From: Thermoflexales bacterium
GTDB taxonomy: Bacteria; Chloroflexota; Anaerolineae; S140-20
Assembly (NCBI GenBank): GCA_015484715.1
Contig: WFUY01000132.1
Location: forward strand, 1-7,230
DNA length: 7,230 bases
Reading direction: 5' to 3'
Below are positions 1 to 6,475 of the stretch, one piece after another (within the stretch, counting starts at the first letter, position 1; each line of letters begins with the position of its first letter). The position numbers and the translations under genes are program-made. Under the pieces are notes generated by a model. The model was given only the letters and a program-made list of their open reading frames with translations, did not search any database and was not told the origin of the DNA.

Positions 1-187
1 CGGCCACGGCGTGGGCCTGGGGGGCGATGGCGGGGTTGGCCACCACCTGGGTGATCCCCCAGCGGTCGCGCAGGTCAATGAAGATCAGCCCGCCGTGGTC
101 ACGGCGACGGTTGACCCAGCCGGCCAGGGTGACCGCCTGGCCCGCGTGCTCTGGACGGAGCTCTCCACACGTATGGCTCTTCATCAT
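1..187 (-). CDS. aspS: Aspartyl-tRNA synthetase, N-terminal fragment (runs off the left edge)
   Basis: Aspartyl-tRNA synthetase charges tRNA-Asp with aspartate in the cytoplasm. Only the first 62 codons are here. The reading begins [19 protein letters not shown] and continues through [29 protein letters not shown] and [12 protein letters not shown]. This is the N-terminal anticodon-binding OB-fold of bacterial-type AspRS, and the GWVxRRRDHGG...FIDLRDR signature is characteristic. Two ATG codons stand in tandem (187 and 184). I chose 187 because GGAGG lies 6 nt upstream, within GGGGGAGGACAACG; 184 is nearly as good. The gene has its own promoter and a structured leader (separate entries), so it is probably transcribed independently of the formate dehydrogenase cluster. 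Identity is secure. The catalytic domain, and whether the enzyme is discriminating or non-discriminating, cannot be seen. Confidence 0.93.
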   Translation of the reverse strand, partial: MMKSHTCGELRPEHAGQAVTLAGWVNRRRDHGGLIFIDLRDRWGITQVVANPAIAPQAHAVA

Positions 188-425
188 CGTTGTCCTCCCC
201 CGGTGGGTTGAGTGGCGACAAACGGTCAAAACGAAGAGGACCGCCCCTCGGTTCCAGTGGGCGGTCCCCGTCGGTGTCGTCGTGAGCAAGACTCAGGCCA
301 TCAGCGCAGGCCAAGAACGGGCGGCCGCCCGGAGCGGTCCCCGTCATTATCGTTGTTCTTGCGGCCAGCGCTGTAGGCCCTCTCGATCATCTACAGGCTC
401 CAACCGGCTTCACAACGGCTCCGTG
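188..425 (-). ncRNA. Structured aspS leader RNA, candidate T-box (Asp) attenuator
   Basis: About 240 nt of untranslated leader separates the aspS promoter from the start codon. Seen directly on the minus strand: a possible basal stem CGGAGC (423-418) with GCTCCG (335-330), extended by CGTTGT (417-412) with ACAACG (356-351). A GAC triplet, the Asp codon, sits at 345-343 near the 3' side of that stem. A GAGAGGG segment occurs at 380-374. The T-box core TGGAACC is at 256-250, and a terminator-like hairpin follows. A competing helix CAAGAAC (361-355) with GTTCTTG (318-312) overlaps the stem, so the structures exclude each other. Known biology: T-box leaders precede many aminoacyl-tRNA synthetase genes and read uncharged tRNA. 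Against this call, TGGAACC lies in the terminator loop rather than in a clear antiterminator bulge. A different kind of attenuator is possible. Confidence 0.5.
228..267 (-). terminator. Intrinsic terminator/attenuator hairpin in the aspS leader
   Basis: On the minus strand GGACCGCCC (267-259) pairs perfectly with GGGCGGTCC (246-238). The 9-bp GC-rich stem has a 12-nt loop, ACTGGAACCGAG. The U-rich tract TCTTCGTTTT (237-228) follows. It lies downstream of the aspS promoter and about 40 nt before the aspS start codon, so unless it is regulated it would block aspS. That position suggests conditional attenuation. An upstream GGGCGG inside the palindromic GGGCGGCCGCCC (330-319) could pair with the 5' arm of this hairpin and act as an antiterminator. 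Confidence 0.65.
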
Positions 426-431
426 TTGAAG

Positions 432-459
432 ATTATACCACGCTCCGCCGGAAGGTCAA
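432..459 (-). promoter_or_regulatory. Sigma70-type promoter for aspS
   Basis: The -35 box TTGACC (459-454), a 16-bp spacer and a consensus -10 box TATAAT (437-432) are read on the minus strand. The -10 is preceded by TG plus one base, an extended -10 motif. Transcription would start near 425. The -35 lies only 6 bp past the stop codon of the upstream helix-hairpin-helix gene (466), so aspS appears to have its own promoter. Confidence 0.8.
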
Positions 460-465
460 GCGCCC

Positions 466-870
466 TCAGTAGGTAATCACCCGGGGCAGTTGCTTCGCCT
501 GTTCGACCCAGTCCTCCACCTGAGCTTGGGAAGGGAGTTGGCGCACCAGCCTCTTGGCCTCGTTCACCTCCACCAGCTTCCGGTAGAGGTTCTCGGGATT
601 CCGCTGGGCCAGTTCCGGCACCGTGTCCACCCCGGCTGCCTCCAGCAGGTCGGCGTACTCCTCGCCGATCCCCTTGACGCGAAAGAGGTCTACACGGTTG
701 ACCCACTTGAGGATCAGGGTCTTGCTGATGCCCGTCTGCTCGGCGATCTCCTGGCGGCCCTGGGGGGTCGCCCCCTTCTCCAGCAGAGCCTCCGTCGTCT
801 CGATGCCCGCCTCCTTCAGCTTCTGGGCGTAGACCTCTCCGATGCCTTCAACCGTCGTGAGCTTTGCCAT
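466..870 (-). CDS. Small helix-hairpin-helix (DUF4332-like) protein, 134 aa
   Basis: A 134-residue soluble protein with two helix-hairpin-helix-like repeats. The first, about residues 3-32, contains VEGIGEVYAQKLKEAGIET. The second, about residues 63-95, contains VKGIGEEYADLLEAAGVDT. The spaced GIG-x-x-Y-A-x-x-L pattern matches the DUF4332/Rad51-N-like HhH fold, which generally binds nucleic acid or proteins; no specific function is established for this protein. The ATG at 870 has an excellent Shine-Dalgarno, AAGGAGGAGAGCT. The gene starts 28 bp after the formate dehydrogenase catalytic gene ends, so co-transcription is likely, and the aspS promoter follows right after its stop. There is no signal peptide or membrane segment. 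A role in the selenoenzyme operon is unproven, and it may simply be a read-through passenger. Confidence 0.85.
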   Translation of the reverse strand: MAKLTTVEGIGEVYAQKLKEAGIETTEALLEKGATPQGRQEIAEQTGISKTLILKWVNRVDLFRVKGIGEEYADLLEAAGVDTVPELAQRNPENLYRKLVEVNEAKRLVRQLPSQAQVEDWVEQAKQLPRVITY

Positions 871-898
871 AGCTCTCCTCCTTGTTCTTCGGCAAGCG

Positions 899-3742
899 TT
901 AACGTCCGTGCGGTTCCACGCGCACCGCGCACACCTTGTACTCGGGGATCTTGGCTACAGGGTCCAGGGCCGGGTTGGTGAGGAAGTTGGCCGCAGAGTC
1001 CGGGAAGTGGAAGGTGGCAAAGACCAGCCCCGGCGCGACGCGGTCGGTCACCTGGGCCTTGGCGACGATCTCCCCCCGGCGTGAGACCACCTTCATCAGG
1101 CTACCGTCCTCGATCTGAGCCCTCTGGGCATCCTGAGGACTGATCTCGATGAGCGCTTCGGGGTAGACGGCCACCAGACCGCGAGCCCGCAGGGTCATCT
1201 CTCCCCCGTGCCAGTGGTAGAGGACACGGCCTGTGGTCAGCACCAGCGGGTACTCCTCGTCCGGCAGCTCGTCGGGCGGCACGTGCTCTACCGCCGCGAA
1301 GCGGCCCAACCCCCGGCTGAACCGGCCCACGTGGAGGATGGGCGTGCCCGGATGGTCCTCGCTGGGGACAGGCCACTGAAGTTGCTCCCCCGCCTCCAGC
1401 CGCCGGTAGGTGATGCCCGCGTAGATGGGGGTGAGCCGGTTGATCTCGTCCATCACCTCGGCCGCCGTCGCGTAGTCCCAGCCCGCGTAGGGGGCATCCT
1501 CGCGGGGGGTGACCGCCCCCAGGGTGATCATCCGCTTGGCCAGCTCGGCGATGATCCAGGAGTCCGGCTTCGCCTCCCCCGGCGGCTCGATGGCCTTGCG
1601 CACCCGCTGGACGCGCCGCTCGGTGTTGGTGAAGGTGCCCTCCTTCTCGGCGAAGCTGGCTGCCGGGAGGATCACTTGGGCGAAGCGACCGGTCTCGGTG
1701 AAGAAGAGGTCCTGCACCACGATGAACTCCGTCCGTTGAAGGGCGCGGCGCACGTGGTTCAGGTCCGGGTCGCTGACCATCGGATCCTCGCCGATAATGT
1801 AGAAGCAGCGCACCCGCCCGGTCTCTGCCGCCTTCAGCATCTCCGTGACGGTCAGCCCCACCTGATCCGGGAGGGGAACCCCCCAGGCTCGCTCGAACTT
1901 CTCCCGCGCGGCGGGGTCGGTCACCCGCTGGTAGCCGGGGTAGACGTTGGGCAGGCCGCCCATGTCGCAGGCTCCCTGCACATTGTTCTGGCCCCGCAGC
2001 GGGTTGACGCCGCCTCCCGGCACCCCCATGTTGCCCAGCAGCATCTGCAGGTTGGCGATGCTCATCACGTTGGCCACCCCGACGGTGTGCTGGGTGATCC
2101 CCATAGCGTACAGGACTGTAGCGGGCCGGTTCTCTGCCAGCATCCGGGCCGCTTCCTCGATCTGCTCCGCCGGGACGCCGGTGATCTGGCTCACCACCTC
2201 CGGCGTGTACTTCTTCACCACCGTCTCCAGCTCTTCGAACCCCTCCGTCCGCTCGGCGATGAAGTCCCGGTCGTGCCACCCTTCGCGGAGGATGACGTGC
2301 ATCAGGCCGTTGAGCAGGGCGATGTCCGTCCCTGGCTTGTGGCGCAGGTGGAGGTCAGCGTAGTCGGCGATGTCAATGCGCCTCGGGTCGGCCACGATGA
2401 GCTTGGCCCCTCGGAACCGTTTGGCCCGGCGGACCTTGATCCCGATGACCGGGTGCTGCTCGGTCGTATTGCTGCCGATGATAAAGATGCACCGGCTCTC
2501 CTCGGTAATGTCCCGGATGGAGTTGGTCATCGCGCCACTGCCGAAGCTTGTCGCCAGACCGGCGACGGTGGCGCTGTGTCATAACCGAGCGCAGTGGTCT
2601 ATGCTGTTCGTGCCCAGCACTTGCCGCGTGAACTTGTTGAAGAGGTAGTTCTCCTCGTTGGTGCACTTGGCCGAGGCGAGGACGGCGAAGGCGTCGCTGC
2701 CGTAGCGTGCCTTGGTCTCGGTGAAGTGACGGGCCACCACGTCCAGCGCCGTGTCCCAGTCGGTCTCGATGAAGGTATCCGGGTCGGGCGCCTCTCGGGG
2801 GGCGTCGGGTGTGGGGGATTCGTCTCCCGCCACGCGCCACTCGCCGCTGGCCACCCGCTCTTCGACCTGAGCCGGGTCCAGCCACCGGGCGCGGACCAGC
2901 GGGCGGGTCAATCGGTCGGGGTGGTGTACGTAGTCGTAGCCATAGCGGCCCTTCACGCACAGGGCCATACCGTTCACCGGAGCGTCGGGGGCACTGGTGA
3001 CACGCACGATGCGCCCATCGCGCACGTTGAGGTCAAAGTTGCAGCCGACGCCGCAGTAGGAGCAGGTGGTGCGCACCCGGGTCACCTGGCTCACCCGCCC
3101 CAATCCGACGCTCATCTTGTCGTACAGTGCGCCGACAGGGCAGTAGGCCACACACTGGCCGCAGCTCTCACAGCCCGCATCCAGCAGGAACTGGTCCGCG
3201 CCGGCCACGAGCTTGGTCTTGAAACCTCGGTAGGCGAAGTCCCACACATCTCGGTTCTGAATCTCCCGGCAGGCGCGGATGCAGCGGCCACAGAGGATGC
3301 ACTTGTTGCGGTCAATGAAGAGGAAGGGATTGGGGTCCGGGTCCACCTGGTAGGTATGGCGCTCCCCGCTGTGCTCGGGCCAGGCCACGCCGTAATCGTA
3401 CACCAGGTCCTGCAGCTCGCACTCCCCGTTCACCTCGCAGGTCATGCAGTCATTGGGGTGATCGGTAAGGAGCATGGTCAGCGTGAAGATGCGGGCCTCG
3501 CGTGCCTCTTCGCTCTCCGTCTCCACGACCATACCTTCGGAGACCGGTGTGGTGCACGCCGTCTGTAGCCCTCGGGCCCCCTTGACCGACACGACGCACA
3601 TCCGGCAGGCCCCCACGTTGCTCAGATCAGGGTGGTGGCACAGGGTTGGAATGGGGATGCCTGCCGAGCGGGCAGCCTCTAGGATCGTTTGCCCCTCGTG
3701 GGCGACCACCCGTCGGCCATTGATGGTTATCGTTACGCTCAT
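899..3742 (-). CDS. fdhF: Selenocysteine-containing NAD-linked formate dehydrogenase catalytic subunit (NuoG-like N-terminus plus Mo/W-bisPGD domain), 947 aa with Sec388
   Basis: Interconverts formate and CO2 at a Mo/W bis-pterin site and passes electrons through Fe-S clusters to the NuoF-like partner (FdsA/FdhA family, cytoplasmic). Domains: [2Fe-2S] with C35, C46, C49, C63; His-Cys3 cluster H95, C99, C102, C108; two [4Fe-4S] motifs C148-C158 and C191-C201; catalytic-domain [4Fe-4S] C227, C230, C234, C262, with the conserved Lys264. An in-frame TGA at 2581-2579 is residue 388, in [14 protein letters not shown], exactly where family members carry Sec or Cys. His389 follows it, and Arg583 lies in [11 protein letters not shown], as in E. 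coli FdhF. A SECIS-like hairpin follows the TGA. The frame is open to TAA at 899. Start: the ATG at 3742 has GGAGG 9 nt upstream, whereas a GTG at 3751 would overlap that site. Residues 286-322 form an unusual insert. The stretch 2530-899 alone has no ribosome site. A Cys-to-stop mutation is the less likely alternative. Confidence 0.92.
2532..2581 (-). promoter_or_regulatory. Selenocysteine codon (TGA) and bacterial SECIS-like hairpin
   Basis: The TGA is at 2581-2579. After 18 nt comes the loop GGTCT (2560-2556), closed by a perfect 6-bp stem GTCGCC (2566-2561) with GGCGAC (2555-2550). An outer stem GCGCCAC (2574-2568) pairs with GTGGCGC (2538-2532), with an internal loop of 1 nt on one side and 11 nt on the other. 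As I recall it, the E. coli fdhF SECIS also has an apical GGUCU loop at the same distance from UGA, over the same Val-Ala-Gly-Leu codons. Such hairpins bind the elongation factor SelB, which delivers Sec-tRNA. No sel genes lie in the window. Confidence 0.88.
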
Positions 3743-3761
3743 CGCGTTCACCCTCCCGCGG

Positions 3762-5666
3762 TCAGATGACGATGACTGCGTTGAAGTTGCAGACTTCCTT
3801 GCACAGGCCGCAGCGCTCGCAGAGGTCCGGGTCTATGACGTGGGGCTGGCGTTTCTCCCCCTGGATGGCCCCGGCCGGGCAGTAGCGGGCGCACACCATG
3901 CAGCCCGTGCAAAGCTCCGCCACGATCTCGTAGGTGATCAGGGCGCGACACTTCCCGGCCGGGCAGCGCTTCTCCTCGATGTGCGCCCGGTACTCCTCCT
4001 CGAAGTGGCGCAGCGTCGAAATGACCGGCGAGGGAGCCAACTGCCCCAAGGCGCACAGGGAAGCCTTCTGCATCCCTTGGGCCAGCCATCGGATCTCGTC
4101 CAGGTCCTCGGGCTTCCCCTCCCCCGCCGTGATGCGCTCCAGAACTTCCTGCATCCGGGTGCTCCCGATGCGGCACGGGGGGCACTTGCCACAGCTCTCG
4201 TCGCAGACGAACTTGGTGAAGAACTGGGCGAACTCCACCATGCAGGTCGTCTCGTCGGCGATGATCATACCCCCAGAGCCCATCACCGCCCCTACTGCCT
4301 GGAGCGAGTCGAAATCCACCGGCGTGTCCAGGTGAGCCTCCGGCAGACATCCCCCTAGGGGGCCTCCCGTCTGCACCGCTTTGAACTGCTTCCCTTGGGG
4401 GATGCCTCCGCCCACGTCGTAGATGATCTCGCGCAACGTGATCCCCATCGGCACCTCGATCAACCCGGTGCGGTTGACCATACCGGTGAGGGTGAAGACG
4501 GCGGTGCCGGGGCTGCGCTCCGTGCCCAGGCCACGGAACCAGTCGGCCCCCAAGCGGATGATGCGCGGCACGTAAGCGTAGCTCTTCACGTTGTTGACGT
4601 TGCTGGGCTGTCCCCATAGCCCGGAGACGGCGGGATAGGGCGGGCGAGGCCGGGGTTGCCCCCGCTCCCCCTGGATCGAGGCCATCAGGGCGGTCTCCTC
4701 TCCGCAGACGAAGGCCCCAGCCCCTTCCGCGATGGTGATGTCGAAGCTGAAGTCGGAGCCCAGGATCCGATCGCCCAGCAGGCCCAGCTCCCGAGCCTGG
4801 GCCAGGGCGATCTTCAGCCGTTTGATGGCCAGGGGATACTCGGCCCGGCAATAGATGTAGCCCTGGCTGGCACCGATGGCGTACCCGGCGATGATCATCC
4901 CCTCGATCACCGAGTGGGGGTCCCCTTCGAGCACAGAGCGGTCCATAAAAGCCCCTGGGTCGCCCTCGTCGGCGTTGCAGATGACGTACTTGGGCCACTT
5001 CTGGGTCTGGCGGGCAAACTTCCACTTCAGGCCGGTGGGGAACCCACCGCCGCCCCGGCCCCGCAGCCCCGACTGCCTCACCTCTTCGATCACCTCCTCG
5101 GGGGTCATCGAGGTGAGCACCTTCTCCAGCGCCTCGTAGCCTCCGACGGCCAGGTAGTCGTCAATGGACTCGGGGTTGATCAGCCCGCAGTTGCTCAGTA
5201 CAATGCGCAACTGTTTGCGGTGGAAGGGGATCTTCTCGTGGGTATCGGGGTCAACGAAGCTCAGCGAGTGCAAGGCGCGGCCATTTCCCCGGATGAGGAT
5301 GGAGACGGCCTCGCCGACGACGACGCTCTTGCGCAGGGGGGCTCCCTCGAAGTAGGCCGCAAAGACCTCCGGCACGTTGCCCGCCACCGCATTTCCGTAG
5401 TTGATCCGGGGCCGGCCCCGCGCCTGGATCTCGATCATCGGCTCGTAGGAGCACATCCCCACGCAACCGACCTGACTGATCCTGGCTTGCAGGTTTCGCC
5501 TCTTGAGCTCTGCTTCGACCGCGGTCAGCGTTTCTCCGGCACCGGCGGCCAAGCCACAGGTTCCCATGCCGATGGTGATGTAGAGGTCGGCGTTCACCTT
5601 CTCCTGCCAGTGCCGTTTCGCCTGTTCCCGCCTGGCCGAAAGAGCTTCCCTTTCCGCTGCTACCAT
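3762..5666 (-). CDS. nuoF: NuoF-like FMN/NADH subunit with C-terminal ferredoxin domain (HydB/HndC/FdsB type), 634 aa
   Basis: Diaphorase subunit that exchanges electrons between NAD(H), through FMN, and Fe-S clusters. Domains: N-terminal thioredoxin-like [2Fe-2S] (about residues 28-105, with C37, C68, C72); NuoF core with the FMN/NADH motif GRGGGGFPTGLKW (203-215), NADEGDPGAFMDR (231-243) and GEETALMASIQGERG (322-336); N3-type [4Fe-4S] C492, C495, C498 plus C538; linker with H562, C568, C573; two C-terminal [4Fe-4S] motifs, C586-C596 and C616-C626. The ATG at 5666 was chosen because AAAGGAGAG lies just upstream; the 37 upstream in-frame residues (from 5777) are Arg/Pro-rich, do not look like the family, and have no ribosome site. 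The gene ends 19 bp before the catalytic-subunit ATG. Complex I NuoF lacks both extra domains, so this belongs to the hydrogenase/formate dehydrogenase-linked branch. Only three Cys are visible in the first [2Fe-2S] domain. Confidence 0.93.
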   Translation of the reverse strand: MVAAEREALSARREQAKRHWQEKVNADLYITIGMGTCGLAAGAGETLTAVEAELKRRNLQARISQVGCVGMCSYEPMIEIQARGRPRINYGNAVAGNVPEVFAAYFEGAPLRKSVVVGEAVSILIRGNGRALHSLSFVDPDTHEKIPFHRKQLRIVLSNCGLINPESIDDYLAVGGYEALEKVLTSMTPEEVIEEVRQSGLRGRGGGGFPTGLKWKFARQTQKWPKYVICNADEGDPGAFMDRSVLEGDPHSVIEGMIIAGYAIGASQGYIYCRAEYPLAIKRLKIALAQARELGLLGDRILGSDFSFDITIAEGAGAFVCGEETALMASIQGERGQPRPRPPYPAVSGLWGQPSNVNNVKSYAYVPRIIRLGADWFRGLGTERSPGTAVFTLTGMVNRTGLIEVPMGITLREIIYDVGGGIPQGKQFKAVQTGGPLGGCLPEAHLDTPVDFDSLQAVGAVMGSGGMIIADETTCMVEFAQFFTKFVCDESCGKCPPCRIGSTRMQEVLERITAGEGKPEDLDEIRWLAQGMQKASLCALGQLAPSPVISTLRHFEEEYRAHIEEKRCPAGKCRALITYEIVAELCTGCMVCARYCPAGAIQGEKRQPHVIDPDLCERCGLCKEVCNFNAVIVI

Positions 5667-5687
5667 CTGGCTCTCCTTTCGCGAGGT

Positions 5688-5726
5688 CGAAGGGCGACCG
5701 GGTCGCTCCGGCGGCCTCCCCCTTCG
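5688..5726 (-). repeat. Nested inverted repeats in the nuoE-nuoF spacer
   Basis: Outer arms CGAAGGG (5726-5720) and CCCTTCG (5694-5688) enclose an inner hairpin GCGAC-CCG-GTCGC (5706-5694), all read on the minus strand; the inner arm shares one base with the outer arm. A further inverted repeat, GCCCG-C-CGGGC, lies upstream in the same 124-bp spacer. No U-tract follows, so this is not a classical terminator. It could be an mRNA-stability or processing element that adjusts subunit ratios. Confidence 0.4.
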
Positions 5727-5790
5727 CGCAGCCACAAGCCCGGCGGGCATCCCTTGTAGAACGCCCGAGGGCTTCACTGCCCGGGGGAGA

Positions 5791-6273
5791 CTATCGGGCC
5801 CCGATCTGCCGTTTCACCCGGCGTACCAGCATCTCCGGTCGCATCCGACCCATCACGCGCTCGTCAAGGACGGCGACGGGGGCCAGCGCGCAGGAGCCCA
5901 GACAATAGACGATCTCCACGGTCAGTTGACCGTCCTCCGTCGTCTCACCGGGACCAATGTTGAACTCCTCCTCGACGGCCACCAGCAGGGTGGGTGTCCC
6001 TTTCACGTGACAGGCCGTCCCATCGCACAGCTTGAGCACGTGCCTTCCCCGGCGCTCCAGGTAGAACTGGGCGTAGAAGGTGGCCACGCCGTAGACCTTG
6101 GCCAGGGAGATTCGCAGCCTCTCCGCGATCCGTTCCAGGGCCTCCCTCGGCAGGTAGCCGTAGAGCGCCTGGGTCTGCTGCAAGATGGGGATCAGGGCGT
6201 TGGGTTGATCGGCATATCGGGCGAAAACCTCCTCCATCGGGGAGAGGTCAATGGCACCATTCCCACGGCTCAT
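5791..6273 (-). CDS. nuoE: NuoE-like [2Fe-2S] subunit (FdsG/HydC/HndA type), 160 aa
   Basis: Small electron-transfer subunit carrying one [2Fe-2S] cluster beside the NuoF-like flavoprotein. The helical N-terminal region (about residues 10-75) contains LSPMEEVFARYADQPNALIP, YGYLPREALERIAERL and KVYGVATFYAQFYL, all typical of the family. The thioredoxin-like C-terminal domain has cluster ligands C83 and C88 (LCDGTACHVKG) and C124 and C128 (VYCLGSCALAP), giving C-x4-C and C-x3-C. The ATG at 6273 gives the usual family length and has AAGGGGG upstream. A GTG at 6336 would add 21 poorly conserved residues, has no ribosome site and sits in an inverted repeat. Order NuoE-NuoF-catalytic subunit is that of fdsGBA formate dehydrogenases. 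The stop is 124 bp before the nuoF start, with paired repeats between. Confidence 0.93.
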   Translation of the reverse strand: MSRGNGAIDLSPMEEVFARYADQPNALIPILQQTQALYGYLPREALERIAERLRISLAKVYGVATFYAQFYLERRGRHVLKLCDGTACHVKGTPTLLVAVEEEFNIGPGETTEDGQLTVEIVYCLGSCALAPVAVLDERVMGRMRPEMLVRRVKRQIGAR

Positions 6274-6313
6274 CTCAGCCCCCTTTTCTGCCTCGGATAC
6301 GATCTGCGTTCTC

Positions 6314-6336
6314 GTGGCCTCTCGGTCTATGGCCAC
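6314..6336 (-). repeat. Inverted repeat upstream of the nuoE start
   Basis: GTGGCC (6336-6331) and GGCCAC (6319-6314) form a perfect 6-bp inverted repeat with an 11-nt loop. If translation begins at the ATG at 6273, this hairpin lies in the 5' untranslated region of the formate dehydrogenase transcript. It coincides with the alternative GTG start at 6336, which argues against that start. A regulatory role is only a possibility. Confidence 0.3.
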
Positions 6337-6435
6337 GGAGGCGTGGATTCCCCTTTAGGGCGGCGATGCCCCTGAGGGTCCTGCCACGAACGTGTTGGGG
6401 TAATTGATCAAGCTGCTTCCGCACGGGCTGGAGGA

Positions 6436-6456
6436 TGATGACCTGGTAGGTCATCA
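6436..6456. repeat. Perfect 9-bp palindrome TGATGACCT-GGT-AGGTCATCA
   Basis: Arms 6436-6444 and 6448-6456 are exact inverted repeats with a 3-bp spacer. The element begins 20 bp downstream of the SCP2-like stop codon and about 160 bp upstream of the nuoE start. No T-run follows on either strand, so a classical intrinsic terminator is unlikely. The symmetry and position fit an operator for a dimeric regulator of the formate dehydrogenase genes, or a 3' hairpin that protects the SCP2-like mRNA. I see no convincing promoter between it and nuoE. Confidence 0.55.
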
Positions 6457-6475
6457 GGGTGCCGGCGCAGGAGCG

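Noticed and set aside
1101..2279. Other minus-strand open frames overlapping the conserved genes (also 3748-5025)
   Set aside because: These are out-of-frame Arg/Gly/Pro/Ala-rich readings of the real genes, with no recognisable domain.
899..2530. A separate gene starting at the ATG at 2530
   Set aside because: No ribosome site precedes it, and the upstream in-frame codons encode conserved active-site residues of the same protein.
2528..2581. The TGA as a nonsense mutation making the formate dehydrogenase a pseudogene
   Set aside because: There is exactly one stop, at the known selenocysteine position, both sides are fully conserved, and a SECIS-like hairpin follows. Decay would be expected to add other lesions.
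1208..2584. Long plus-strand open frames (also 4656-5759 and 2594-3568)
   Set aside because: They lie antisense to strongly conserved genes, have His/Val/Gly/Arg-rich composition without domains, and are expected in GC-rich DNA.
3742..3751. GTG at 3751 as the start of the catalytic subunit
   Set aside because: It overlaps the GGAGG ribosome site that is correctly spaced for the ATG at 3742.
6404..6411. TTGATCAA as an FNR/CRP-type site upstream of nuoE
   Set aside because: The halves lack the 4-bp spacer of TTGAT-N4-ATCAA, and an 8-bp palindrome is common by chance.
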